The notes under the pieces are model-generated. The model worked only from the letters and a program-made list of their open reading frames with translations, had not been told where the DNA came from and searched no databases. 64,000 nucleotides of DNA from Pelomonas dachongensis (GTDB lineage Bacteria > Pseudomonadota > Gammaproteobacteria > Burkholderiales > Burkholderiaceae_C). This document shows positions 8,650-18,462 of the stretch, one piece after another. The DNA lies in NCBI RefSeq assembly GCF_043555865.1, contig NZ_JBIGHY010000001.1, positions 248,001-312,000 on the forward strand, in the 5' to 3' direction. Each line of letters begins with the position of its first letter. Position 1 is the stretch's first letter. The position numbers and the translations under genes were made by a program.

Positions 8650-8814
8650 TCAGCCCGAATGCGGGCGCTTGCCCGGGTTCTTCTTGGAACGGGTGTGGGC
8701 ACCGCGCTCCAGGCTGCGCAGCTGGCCCTTGGGGGCCGTGAAGGTCACGCCCTTGGGGGCGGCGGGACGGGGGGAGGCGCGGCGGTCCGCTTCGGTGACG
8801 ATCTTGTTGCCCAT
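8650..8814 (-). CDS. Small basic conserved hypothetical protein (54 aa)
   Basis: Encodes a 54-residue, strongly basic, probably disordered protein starting 'MGNKIVTEADRR' and ending in a Lys/Arg-rich tail (RSKKNPGKRPHSG). The composition suggests nucleic-acid or ribosome binding, but no family is recognised. A convincing terminator directly after it supports a real transcript. I chose the ATG at 8814; one at 8835 is also in frame. Confidence 0.65.
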   Translation of the reverse strand: MGNKIVTEADRRASPRPAAPKGVTFTAPKGQLRSLERGAHTRSKKNPGKRPHSG

Positions 8815-8897
8815 CAGTGGCTCCAGTAAAAACAAAAGCCCACAGCAGGGGCAAAACGACGAAAGGGCGCGATTTTAGCCTGTAAGGCCCTTCGGCG

Positions 8898-9266
8898 TCA
8901 GCCTTCGCTCCAGCTGGCCAGCAGCAGGCGCGCCGTGGACACGTTGGTGGCGCAGGGCACGTCGTGCACATCGCAGGCGCGCACCAGCGCGTTGATGTCG
9001 GGTTCATGGGGCTGCGGCGTCATCGGGTCCCGCAGGAAGATGACGCCGTCGAGCTCGCCCACGGCCAGCCGCGCGCCGATCTGCAAGTCGCCGCCCATCG
9101 GGCCGCTGAGCATGCGCTCGATCTCCAGCCCGTGCGCGGCAGCCAGCCTGGCGCCGGTGGTGCCGGTGGCCATCAGCGTGCAGCGGCGCAGCAGCGGCAG
9201 GTGGTCGGCGGCGAGGGCGATCATGGCGTCCTTGCGTCCGTCGTGGGCGATCAAAGCGAGTCTCAT
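8898..9266 (-). CDS. mgsA: Methylglyoxal synthase
   Basis: Converts dihydroxyacetone phosphate to methylglyoxal plus phosphate, a cytoplasmic bypass of lower glycolysis used under phosphate limitation. 122 residues, slightly shorter than E. coli MgsA. Diagnostic motifs are 'LIAHDGRKD' (residues 5-13), TGTTG (35-39), 'SGPMGGDLQIGA' (55-66, with D60 matching the catalytic Asp71), D80 in FLRDP, and H87 in HEPDI matching His98. The ATG at 9266 places the first strand correctly. Confidence 0.95.
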   Translation of the reverse strand: MRLALIAHDGRKDAMIALAADHLPLLRRCTLMATGTTGARLAAAHGLEIERMLSGPMGGDLQIGARLAVGELDGVIFLRDPMTPQPHEPDINALVRACDVHDVPCATNVSTARLLLASWSEG

Positions 9267-9391
9267 GGGGCAGGCCGGGCGGCGTCGTGCGGGAGCAGCC
9301 ACGTTACACGCAGTCCGCGCCCTGGTCGCAGCGCGGGGCTCGTTAGGCCGGGAATGCTCGCTTCGCGGCGCGCATGCCCTGCGCGCCGCGT

Positions 9392-10033
9392 TCAGCCGGG
9401 CGCGACGGACAAGCGCAGCTGCAGCTCGCGCTCGGGCTGGCCGGTGGCGTCGCGGCTGCTGACCGTGCCGCGCGGCGCGGGTGCGTCGGCGCCGCCCTGG
9501 CGGGCCACCGTCTGCCAGCGCTGCAGCGGCAGGTCCAGCACGGACTGAAACTGCTGGCCGTCCGCGTCGACCTCAAAGGCCACGCGCACCGGCGCCTCGC
9601 CGCCGGGCCATGTCGGCGTGACGGCGAAGCCCTGCGTGACGATGTGCTCCACCGGCCGCGGGCTGGCGTAGACGCGCTGCCGCGTGCCGGCGCGGGCGCC
9701 GTGATCGAGGGCGACGGTGAGGTCCGTCTCCCAGCGCAGCGGCTCGCGCGTCTGCAACTGCAGGCCAGCGCGTTGACCGTTCAGCACCGACAGCCGCTGC
9801 ACTGGTGGCGGGGCGGCCGGCCGTGTGGACGTGACCACGCCCGGCCAGCGCGGCGACACGGCGCCGGCCGTGCCGATGACCACCGCGCCATCGCGCACGC
9901 CGGCCTGCGCGGCGCCGGGCAGCTGCGAATCCACCCAGCGCAGCTCCACCAGCAGCGTCACGGCCGGCGGCGCGGCGGCACAAAGCAGCGGGGCGGCGAA
10001 CCAGGGCATCAGGAGCAGCAGGCGGCGCTTCAT
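9392..10033 (-). CDS. Secreted hypothetical protein (213 aa)
   Basis: A signal peptide (residues 1-20, 'RRLLLLMPWFAAPLLCAAA') precedes a beta-rich domain. The stretches 'VTLLVELRWVD' and 'NGQRAGLQLQTREPLRW' recall the short repeat domains that precede secretins, but no secretin C-terminus is present. Likely periplasmic; function unknown. It starts 10 bases after the eamA stop on the same strand and probably shares its transcript. Confidence 0.65.
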   Translation of the reverse strand: MKRRLLLLMPWFAAPLLCAAAPPAVTLLVELRWVDSQLPGAAQAGVRDGAVVIGTAGAVSPRWPGVVTSTRPAAPPPVQRLSVLNGQRAGLQLQTREPLRWETDLTVALDHGARAGTRQRVYASPRPVEHIVTQGFAVTPTWPGGEAPVRVAFEVDADGQQFQSVLDLPLQRWQTVARQGGADAPAPRGTVSSRDATGQPERELQLRLSVAPG

Positions 10034-10043
10034 GCGCTGGAGC

Positions 10044-10940
10044 TTAGTCCCGGGCGGTACTCGGGCGCGCCGGCAAAAGCCGTGCACCGAACAGGTTGAT
10101 CGCCAGACCGGCCAGCACGAGGGCCGCGGCCGTCAGCTTCCAGCCGGGTAGCGGCTCACCCAGCAAGAGGCTGGCCGAGCCCATGCCGAACACCGGCACC
10201 AGCAACGCCATCGGCACGATGCGCCCGGCCGGGTGGCGGGCTAGCAGCCAGCTCCACGCGCCGTAGCCGAACAGCGTGTTGCCCAGCGCCTGCCACAGCA
10301 CCGCACCCCAGGTGCCCAGGTCCGACGCCGCCACGCCCGCGGCCATCTGCTGCGGCCCGTCGATCAGCAGCGCCAGCACCAGCAGCGGCGGCACGGCGAA
10401 CGCGCTGCTCCACACCACGTAGGCCAGCATGTCGATGCGGCCGGCGCGCTGCGTCAGCAGATTGGCGCAGGCCCAGGAGAACGCGGCCACCAGCACCATG
10501 ACGATGCCCAGCGCCGTCGTCGAGCCATCGGTGTGCGCGACGATGACGCCAACGCCGCCGGCCGCCAGCGCCAGGCCCAGCCACTGCGCGCCCAGCACCT
10601 GTTCCTTGCGGATGCGTACGGCCAGCAGCAGCGTGAAGAACACCTGCGTTTGGACTACCAGCGAGGCGAGGCCGGGCGAGATCTGGCTGCGCATGGCCAA
10701 GTACAGCATGCCGAACTGGCCCACGCCGATCAGCACGCCGTAGCCCGCCAGGTTGCGCCAGCCCACCGCAGGGCGGCGCAGGAAGAAGCAGGCGGGCAGC
10801 AGCGCTAAGGCGAAGCGCAGCACGGCCAGCGTCAGGGGTGGCAGCGTGTGCAGCGCGTACTTGATAACGACGAAGTTGCTGCCCCAGATCGCAACGACGG
10901 CGAGGGCCAGCAGCAGGTGACGCAGGGGGAGGGCGGCCAT
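10044..10940 (-). CDS. eamA: EamA-type O-acetylserine/cysteine exporter
   Basis: An inner-membrane drug/metabolite transporter with ten predicted helices, 298 residues. Similarity to E. coli EamA (YdeD) is seen along the chain: 'WGSNFVVIKYALHTLPPLTL' near the start, 'PGLASLVVQTQVFFT' about residues 88-102, 'AAFSWACANLL' and 'LLVPVFGMGSASLLLGE'. The E. coli protein exports cysteine-pathway metabolites; the same substrate here is inferred. The ATG is at 10940. Confidence 0.85.
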   Translation of the reverse strand: MAALPLRHLLLALAVVAIWGSNFVVIKYALHTLPPLTLAVLRFALALLPACFFLRRPAVGWRNLAGYGVLIGVGQFGMLYLAMRSQISPGLASLVVQTQVFFTLLLAVRIRKEQVLGAQWLGLALAAGGVGVIVAHTDGSTTALGIVMVLVAAFSWACANLLTQRAGRIDMLAYVVWSSAFAVPPLLVLALLIDGPQQMAAGVAASDLGTWGAVLWQALGNTLFGYGAWSWLLARHPAGRIVPMALLVPVFGMGSASLLLGEPLPGWKLTAAALVLAGLAINLFGARLLPARPSTARD

Positions 10941-11020
10941 GCAAGACGCGGGTGGGTGGGCGTGGGCGGCCGACTATGCCAGCGCCGCCGGCCCGGGCAG
11001 CGCGCGGTGCCTGGGGAAGT

Positions 11021-11296
11021 TCAGCCTCGGCCAACCAGGCCGTCGACCACCTGCCGGGCGTCGCGCAGTTCGGCGCCGGACTGGCGGCGGTACAGCTTGA
11101 TGGCCTCGATGCGGCGTTTGGGGTCGCGGGCCAGGGCGCGCACCTCGAAGCTGGGCTCGGTGTCTGGCACCAGGCCCAGGTGGCGGATCAGTTCGGCCTG
11201 CTGGGCCTGCAGTTGGCTCACGCGGCGTTCGACACGCAGCACGGCATTCAGAACGATGAAGCCCATCACGACCAGCGCCAGCAACGCAATCTCCAT
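11021..11296 (-). CDS. Membrane-anchored bL12 C-terminal-domain-like protein
   Basis: A 91-residue protein: one N-terminal transmembrane helix (residues 1-18), a short coiled coil ('VERRVSQLQAQQAELIRHLG'), then 'DPKRRIEAIKLYRRQSGAEL' and 'RDARQVVDGL'. The last part matches the pattern of the ribosomal bL12 C-terminal domain (KxxVIKxVRxxTGLGLKEAKxLVExx). Such bL12-CTD-like small proteins occur outside the ribosome in many bacteria with unknown roles. An in-frame start upstream at 11374 would add 26 unlikely residues. Confidence 0.7.
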   Translation of the reverse strand: MEIALLALVVMGFIVLNAVLRVERRVSQLQAQQAELIRHLGLVPDTEPSFEVRALARDPKRRIEAIKLYRRQSGAELRDARQVVDGLVGRG

Positions 11297-11453
11297 GGTC
11301 TGTCTCCCCGGTCTTGTGGTTAGGCCCAGGCTGCATTCTGAAACAGTCTGGGCCGCCGGCGCCAGGGCAGGCACCCCTAAATCCTGCGGACGATACGGGC
11401 GCTCAGCCGCGCCGTGCGGGCAGGTGGCCGCGGATGCCGCAGACCGAAGGGTC

Positions 11454-12533
<1,080 letters not shown>

Positions 12534-12600
12534 GGGCGGGCTTCGGAGCAGCGTCCGCCGAGTCTAGGCCTGCGCGGTGCCGCGTGCCGCGTAACAGTCT

Positions 12601-13101
12601 TCAGCCGCCCTTCAGATGCCCCAGCGGCAGCGCGCCTCCGGCCTTCACCTCGCCCAGTGAAAAGCTGGTGTGGATGTCTTTTACGTTGGGCAGCTTCAGC
12701 AGCGTGTTGATGGAGAAGCGCGAGAAGGCGTCCAGGTCGGTGGCCATCACCTGCAGCTCGAAGGTGCCGGTGCCCGAGATGTAGTGGCAGGCAATGACCT
12801 CGGGCAGGCGGCGGATCTCGTCTTCCAGCGCCTTGGTGGCCTCGCCCGCGCTGCGCTCGGCATCCACGCGCACGAAGGCCAGCACGCCCAGACCGATCTT
12901 GCGGCGGTCCAGCTCGGCGCGGTAGCCGGTGATGTAGCCCTGCTCCTCCAGCCACTTGACGCGCCGCCACGTCGGCGCGGCCGACAGGCCGATGCGCTGG
13001 GCCAGTTCGGCATTGGACTGGCGCGCGTCGCGCTGCAACTCCGCCAGCAGCGCGATGTGATAGCGGTCCAGCGCGTCGGGCGTTGCCCCGTCGGTGCTCA
13101 T
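12601..13101 (-). CDS. Lrp/AsnC family transcriptional regulator
   Basis: A 166-residue regulator. The N-terminal winged helix contains 'LQRDARQSNAELAQRIGLS' and 'RVKWLEEQGYITGY'; the C-terminal RAM ligand-binding domain contains 'VIACHYISGTGTFELQV'. It is transcribed divergently from the indolepyruvate:ferredoxin oxidoreductase gene with about 220 bases between. That arrangement suggests it senses an aromatic or branched amino acid and controls that enzyme; the ligand is an inference. Confidence 0.92.
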   Translation of the reverse strand: MSTDGATPDALDRYHIALLAELQRDARQSNAELAQRIGLSAAPTWRRVKWLEEQGYITGYRAELDRRKIGLGVLAFVRVDAERSAGEATKALEDEIRRLPEVIACHYISGTGTFELQVMATDLDAFSRFSINTLLKLPNVKDIHTSFSLGEVKAGGALPLGHLKGG

Positions 13102-13324
13102 GGTTTGCCCTGATTCCGTGGTTTGCGACAGGAAATGGAGTTTTTATGAAGATTGTAGAAAAGATGTTGCTGCAATCGGCGCCCTGCAGCGCGAATGAGA
13201 AAGCATCGCGCGCCATGCTTTTCCTACACTGGCCAGCCAGGCCCAGTTGGACCACACTGGACCTCAGCCCGCGCGCCGCCTCACAAGGGCAGGCGCGCCA
13301 GCCCACCCGAGGAGCACCGCCCCG
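13102..13324. promoter_or_regulatory. Divergent control region, Lrp regulator / oxidoreductase
   Basis: A 223-base divergent intergenic region containing a notably A/T-rich tract (about 13130-13170) in otherwise very GC-rich DNA, as expected for Lrp-type binding. A TACAAT-like minus-strand hexamer lies inside it, but I could not find a well-spaced -35 for either direction. GAGGAG at 13309-13314 serves the ATG at 13325. Confidence 0.5.
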
Positions 13325-16300
13325 ATGAACGCCCCGCTGCCCGAGCACATCCTGAAGTCCCTTCAGACCGTTTCGCTCGACGACAAATATGCGCTGGACA
13401 CCGGCCGTGCCTTCATGAGCGGCGTGCAGGCGCTGGTGCGGCTGCCCATGCTGCAGCGCACGCGTGACGCGCGTGTCGGCTTGAACACCGCCGGGTTCAT
13501 CAGCGGCTACCGCGGCTCGCCGCTGGGCACGTATGACCAGGCGCTGTGGCAGGCCAAGAAGCACCTGGCCAAGCAGAACATCGTGTTCCAGCCGGGCGTC
13601 AACGAGGAACTGGGCGCCACCGCCGTGTGGGGCACGCAGCAACTAGACCTCTTCCCCGAGAAGGCCAAGTTCGACGGTGTGTTCGGCCTCTGGTACGGCA
13701 AGGGCCCGGGCGTGGACCGCTGCATCGACGTGTTCAAGCACGCCAACATGGCGGGCACATCCAAGCACGGCGGCGTCATCGCCATCGCCGGTGACGACCA
13801 CATCGCCAAGAGCAGCACGGCCGCGCACCAGAGCGACCACGTGTTCAAGGCGGTGGGCTTCCCGACCTTCTTCCCGAGCAGCGTGCAGGACATCCTGGAC
13901 ATGGGGCTGCACGCGTTCGCCATGAGCCGCTTCTCCGGCCTGTGGGCCGGTATGAAGACCATCCAGGAGATCGTCGAGTCGTCCGCCTCGGTCAGCGTGG
14001 ACCCGGACCGCGTCAACATCCTGATGCCCGAGGACTTCCAGATGCCCGAGGGCGGCCTGCACATCCGCTGGCCCGATCCGCCGCTGGAGCAGGAAGCGCG
14101 GATGATGAACTTCAAGTGGTACGCCGCGCTGGCCTACATCCGCGCCAACCGGCTGAACTACAACGTCATCGAGGGTCCCAACGACCGCTTCGGCATCATC
14201 ACCAGCGGCAAGGCCTTCAACGACACCCGCCAGGCGCTGCACGACTTGGGCCTGGACGACGACACTTGCCGGCGCATCGGCATCCGGCTGCACAAGGTCA
14301 ACGTGGTGTGGCCGCTCGAAGCCCAGGTGGCGCGCGAGTTCGCGCGGGGCCTGCAGGAGATCCTCGTCGTCGAGGAGAAGCGCCAGATCATCGAGTACCA
14401 GGTCAAGGAAGAGCTCTACAACTGGCGCGCTGACGTGCGTCCCAACGTGCTCGGCAAGTTCGACGCCGGTGACGGCGGCGAGGGCGGCGAGTGGAGCGTG
14501 CCCAACCCCAGCGACCACTGGCTGCTGCGCCCGCAGGCCGACCTGACGCCGGCCATCATTGCGCGTGCCATCACCAAGCGGCTGAAGAAGCTGGGCGTGG
14601 ACAGCGACATCGTCGCCCGCCTGGATGCGCGCATGGCGGTCATCGATGCCAAGGAGGCGTCGCTGACCGCCGAGATGAAGACCGCCGGCGGCGCCGACCG
14701 CACGCCGTGGTTCTGCTCGGGCTGCCCGCACAACACGTCCACCCGCGTGCCGGAAGGCAGCCGTGCTGTGGGCGGCATCGGCTGCCACTACATGGTCACG
14801 TGGATGCCCGGCCGCAACACGGCCACGTTCACGCAGATGGGCGGCGAGGGCGTGCCCTGGACAGGCCAGGCGCCGTTCACGAACGAGAAGCACATCTTCT
14901 CCAACCTGGGCGACGGCACCTACTTCCACAGCGGCAGTCTGGCCATCCGGCAGAGCATCGCGTCGGGCGTCAACATCACGTACAAGATTTTGTATAACGA
15001 CGCCGTCGCGATGACCGGCGGCCAGACCGTGGGCGAGCGCCCCGAGGGCCACACGGTGCTGCAGATCATGAACAGCGTGATCTCGGAAGGCGTGAAGAAG
15101 CTGGTCATCGTCACCGACGAGCCGGCCAAGTACGAAGGCGTGGCGCTGGCCGCCGGCGTGACGGTGCACCACCGCGACGAGCTGGACGACATCCAGCGTC
15201 AGTTCCGCGAGATCGAAGGCACCACCGCCATCATCTACGACCAGACCTGCGCGACAGAGAAGCGCCGCCGTCGCAAGCGCGGAAAGCTGGTGGACCCGGC
15301 CAAGCGCGTCGTCATCAACGAGCTGGTGTGCGAGGGCTGCGGCGACTGCTCCGTGCAGTCCAACTGCCTGAGCGTGGAGCCGCTGGAAACCGACTTCGGC
15401 CGCAAGCGCCAGATCAACCAGAACACCTGCAACAAGGACTACTCCTGCGTGAAGGGCTTCTGCCCCAGCTTCGTCACCGTGGAAGGTGGCGAGCTGAAGA
15501 AGCCCAAGAAGGACGCGCGCAAGAGCCCGTTCGACGCGGCGCTGCCGCGGCTGCCGCTGCCGGTGATCCCGAACGCCGAGGACGCCTGGGGCATCGTCGT
15601 CGGCGGCGTGGGCGGCACGGGCGTCATCACCATCGGCCAGCTGCTGGGCATGGCCGCGCACCTGGAAGGCAAGGGCGTCATCACGCAGGACGCTGCAGGC
15701 CTGGCGCAAAAGGGCGGCGCGACCTGGAGCCACATCCAGATCGCCAACACGCCCGAGGCCATCTACTGCACCAAGGTGGGCACGGCCGAGGCGGATCTCG
15801 TCATCGCCTGTGACGCCATCGTGGCTGCCAATAAGGCGACGCTGGCCGTCATGCGCGAGGGCCGCACGTATGTCGCGCTGAACACGCATGGCTCGCCGAC
15901 GGCGACGCTGGTGAACGACGCCAACTGGAGCTTCCCGGGCGCGGCTTGCGAGGCCGCGGTGGGCAACGCCGTGGGCCGCGACCACCTGGGCGCGTTCGAC
16001 GCCGAGGAAGTGGCAGTCAAGCTGGTGGGCGACTCGCTGTACACCAACCCGCTGATGCTGGGCTATGCGTGGCAGCAGGGCCGCATCCCGCTGAGCTACG
16101 ACGCGCTGATGCGCGCCATCGAGCTGAACGGCGTGCAGATCGACAACAACAAGGTCGCGTTCGAGTGGGGCCGCCGTTGCGCGCACGACCTGAAGGCCGT
16201 GCAGGCAATGTATGCGGCGCAGGCCGTTATTCAGCTCGTCAAGCGCCAGAGCGTGGACGAGATGGCGGCTAAGCGCGTGGAGTTCCTGACTAGCTACCAG

Positions 16301-16870
16301 AACGCCGCCTACGCGGCCGAGTACAAGGCCTTCGTCGACAAGGTGCGCGCGGCTGAGGCGAAGCTGGGCTCCAAGACCACGCTGACCGAGGCCGTGGCAC
16401 GCTACCTGTTCAAGTTGATGGCCTACAAGGACGAGTACGAGGTGGCGCGACTGCACACCGACGCCGCCTTCACGGCCAAGATCGCCGGCATGTTCGAGGG
16501 CGACTACAAGTTGGTGCACCACCTCGCGCCGCCGCTGCTGGCTAAGAAGAACAGCAAGGGCGAGCTGGTGAAGCGGCCGTTCGGCAGCTGGGTTCGCCCG
16601 GCGTTTGCGCTGCTGGCGAAGATGAAGGGGCTGCGCGGCACGGCGTTCGACGTCTTCGGCCACACCGAGGAACGCAAGATGGAGCGCCGCTGGATTGCCG
16701 ACTACCGTGCCGGCATCGACAGGGCGCTTGCCCGGCTGACCGCCGAGTCGCTGCCCACGGCTGTCGAGCTGGCCCGCGTGCCGGAGGACATCCGTGGCTA
16801 CGGCCACGTGAAGGCGCGCCACGAGCACGCGGCGCGGGCCCGGTGGGATGCGCTGATCGCCAAGGTCTGA
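13325..16870 (+). CDS. Indolepyruvate:ferredoxin oxidoreductase, fused subunits
   Basis: Oxidatively decarboxylates aryl pyruvates from aromatic amino acids to aryl-acetyl-CoA, reducing ferredoxin. 1181 residues, the usual size of the proteobacterial fused IorA-IorB form. In order: a pyrimidine-binding domain, 'CSGCPHNTSTRVPEGSRA' near residue 464, the TPP region 'LGDGTYFHSG' near 530, cysteine motifs 'CEGCGDCSVQSNC' (about 668) and 'CNKDYSCVKGFCP' (about 702) for [4Fe-4S], and a gamma-type domain with 'GGVGGTGVITIGQLLG' (about 760). The ATG at 13325 has a GAGGAG site. Probably regulated by the divergent Lrp protein. Confidence 0.95.
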   Translation: MNAPLPEHILKSLQTVSLDDKYALDTGRAFMSGVQALVRLPMLQRTRDARVGLNTAGFISGYRGSPLGTYDQALWQAKKHLAKQNIVFQPGVNEELGATAVWGTQQLDLFPEKAKFDGVFGLWYGKGPGVDRCIDVFKHANMAGTSKHGGVIAIAGDDHIAKSSTAAHQSDHVFKAVGFPTFFPSSVQDILDMGLHAFAMSRFSGLWAGMKTIQEIVESSASVSVDPDRVNILMPEDFQMPEGGLHIRWPDPPLEQEARMMNFKWYAALAYIRANRLNYNVIEGPNDRFGIITSGKAFNDTRQALHDLGLDDDTCRRIGIRLHKVNVVWPLEAQVAREFARGLQEILVVEEKRQIIEYQVKEELYNWRADVRPNVLGKFDAGDGGEGGEWSVPNPSDHWLLRPQADLTPAIIARAITKRLKKLGVDSDIVARLDARMAVIDAKEASLTAEMKTAGGADRTPWFCSGCPHNTSTRVPEGSRAVGGIGCHYMVTWMPGRNTATFTQMGGEGVPWTGQAPFTNEKHIFSNLGDGTYFHSGSLAIRQSIASGVNITYKILYNDAVAMTGGQTVGERPEGHTVLQIMNSVISEGVKKLVIVTDEPAKYEGVALAAGVTVHHRDELDDIQRQFREIEGTTAIIYDQTCATEKRRRRKRGKLVDPAKRVVINELVCEGCGDCSVQSNCLSVEPLETDFGRKRQINQNTCNKDYSCVKGFCPSFVTVEGGELKKPKKDARKSPFDAALPRLPLPVIPNAEDAWGIVVGGVGGTGVITIGQLLGMAAHLEGKGVITQDAAGLAQKGGATWSHIQIANTPEAIYCTKVGTAEADLVIACDAIVAANKATLAVMREGRTYVALNTHGSPTATLVNDANWSFPGAACEAAVGNAVGRDHLGAFDAEEVAVKLVGDSLYTNPLMLGYAWQQGRIPLSYDALMRAIELNGVQIDNNKVAFEWGRRCAHDLKAVQAMYAAQAVIQLVKRQSVDEMAAKRVEFLTSYQNAAYAAEYKAFVDKVRAAEAKLGSKTTLTEAVARYLFKLMAYKDEYEVARLHTDAAFTAKIAGMFEGDYKLVHHLAPPLLAKKNSKGELVKRPFGSWVRPAFALLAKMKGLRGTAFDVFGHTEERKMERRWIADYRAGIDRALARLTAESLPTAVELARVPEDIRGYGHVKARHEHAARARWDALIAKV

Positions 16871-16921
16871 CCCGCGCGCTGCCCGCGCGGGGCTGGCCGG
16901 TTTGCCGGTCAATTGGCCAGC

Positions 16922-17428
16922 TCAAGGCCGCCAGGTGGTGTGCTGCAGGATGATCAGCCAGCGACCCTCGGAGCGCTGGTAGACGAAGCTATAGCGGGCC
17001 GTCCGCATCCTCGGTCGGCCGTCGATCTGCTCGGTGAACTCGCATTCGCCGGAGCGCACCGCCGTCTCGCCGAACAGCTTCAGGTTGCCCACGCGCCAGC
17101 GCATGCGCGCCGTGGGCCGCTGCGCCAGCTGTTCGAAGAACACGGGCAGGCCATCGCCGTCCAGCGGTACAGCGGAGTACTCGTCATCGGTGATCAACGC
17201 GCCCGGTGCGTACAGCGGCCGCAGGCGCTGCGGGTCGCGGCTGTCGTAGGCGGCCTGCCAGTCCTGCAAGGCCTGCAGCAGGTCGTTGGCGCAGTCACTG
17301 CCGGGCTGGTCGCAGCGCAGCGGCGCCGACGCAACCACCTGCGGCCGTGTCGTGCAGCCGCTTGCTGCGAGCATCAGCAGGCAGGCTAGGGCGGCGAGCG
17401 GACGCCGTGCGGGGGAGGTCAATGCCAT
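16922..17428 (-). CDS. NTF2-like lipoprotein
   Basis: A 168-residue exported protein with a lipobox AASGC (Cys25), so probably an outer-membrane lipoprotein. The mature part is a SnoaL/DUF4440-type NTF2-like domain: 'LQDWQAAYDSRDPQRLRPLY' and, near the end, 'YSFVYQRSEGRWLIILQHT'. This fold binds small ligands or protein partners; no catalytic residue can be assigned. The ATG at 17428 is the start that gives a clean signal peptide. Confidence 0.8.
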   Translation of the reverse strand: MALTSPARRPLAALACLLMLAASGCTTRPQVVASAPLRCDQPGSDCANDLLQALQDWQAAYDSRDPQRLRPLYAPGALITDDEYSAVPLDGDGLPVFFEQLAQRPTARMRWRVGNLKLFGETAVRSGECEFTEQIDGRPRMRTARYSFVYQRSEGRWLIILQHTTWRP

Positions 17429-17521
17429 GGGAGGGCCTTTCCGGTGTCGTTGAGTGCATTGAACAACGACTCGCGCGGCGACGCCTGCGCGGGAACACCA
17501 ACGCGGCGCACAATTCCGGCC

Positions 17522-18391
17522 ATGGACCTGCTGGCCGAGGCGCACATCCTGCCCATCGTCTTCCGTCGCCAGGACCTGTTGCTGGCGCCCGCGCCGCCGC
17601 GCCGCCGGCTGGCCGCCCTGGCACTGGCCGCCGCGCTGGCCGCCGGTCCGGCCGCTGCCGACGGCACCGTGCGCGCCTGCGCGCATCCGGCCGCGCAGCC
17701 GATGAGCTGGCAACACCAGGGCCGGCTGCACGGCGTCTGCATCGAGGCGGCGAAGCGCGCGTTCGCGGCGGCAGGCTGGACGCTGCGGGTCGACGACGTC
17801 GGCCCCTGGTCGCGCTGTCAAGCGATGGTCGAGCGGGGCCAGGTCGATGCGCTGGTGTGCGCCTTCGACACCCCGAAACGCCGCGAGTACGCCGTGGTGG
17901 TCGAACCGGCACTGGCCCGCAACGAGGCGGCGCTGTTCGTGCGCCGCGACAGCCCGCTGCGCTTCGAGCGCTGGGCCGATCTGGGCGGGCTGCGCATCGG
18001 CGTTGGCCACGGCGTCAGCCTGGGGGCGGAGGTGGATCGGCAACTGGCTCGACACGCGATGGTGGACAACGCGCTCAGCGAGGCGATGAACCTGCGCAAG
18101 CTGCTGGCCGGGCGGCTGGACGCGGTGGCCACGGCGCGCGAGGCGGGCGAGCAGATGCTGCGGGCGCAGGGCTGCGAGCAGCAGGTGCGGGTGCTGCCGC
18201 GCACGCTGGGCGGCGCGCCGCTGTACCTGCAGATCTCGCGTCAGTCGCCCGCCATCGCGGCGCTGCCCGCGGTGCGCGCCTACCTGCAGCGCCCGGATTA
18301 CGCTGTCGAGTTGCAGCAGCTGCACGGCCAGCAGGCCGAGCTGTTCCGCAGCCAGAACCCGCCGCCGCCTCAGGCATCCTGCGCGCCCTGA
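17522..18391 (+). CDS. Periplasmic solute-binding protein, family 3-like
   Basis: A 289-residue secreted binding protein. The hydrophobic signal segment (about residues 30-46) follows an unusually long n-region, so translation may really begin at a TTG near 17578. 'GRLHGVCIEAAKRAFAAAGW', 'RGQVDALVCAFDTPKRREYA' and 'RIGVGHGVSLG' are typical of SBP_bac_3 receptors. No ABC transporter genes are adjacent. An EamA transporter follows on the same strand after about 70 bases. Confidence 0.8.
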   Translation: MDLLAEAHILPIVFRRQDLLLAPAPPRRRLAALALAAALAAGPAAADGTVRACAHPAAQPMSWQHQGRLHGVCIEAAKRAFAAAGWTLRVDDVGPWSRCQAMVERGQVDALVCAFDTPKRREYAVVVEPALARNEAALFVRRDSPLRFERWADLGGLRIGVGHGVSLGAEVDRQLARHAMVDNALSEAMNLRKLLAGRLDAVATAREAGEQMLRAQGCEQQVRVLPRTLGGAPLYLQISRQSPAIAALPAVRAYLQRPDYAVELQQLHGQQAELFRSQNPPPPQASCAP

Positions 18392-18462
18392 GCCGCGCGA
18401 AAGCCAGGCTTCACCATTCGAGAGCCGCGGCGCGCGGGCCCGCGCCTAGACTGGTCCGCGCC

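Noticed and set aside
13643..16912. Open frame of 1089 codons antisense to the indolepyruvate oxidoreductase gene
   Set aside because: It is the mirror of a long GC3-rich gene; the predicted protein is His/Arg/Ala/Gln-rich with no family pattern, as expected of shadow frames in this GC range.
16871..16921. Hairpins between the oxidoreductase gene and the NTF2-like gene as a terminator
   Set aside because: CCGCGCG/CGCGCGG can pair, but no T tract follows on either strand; too weak to list.
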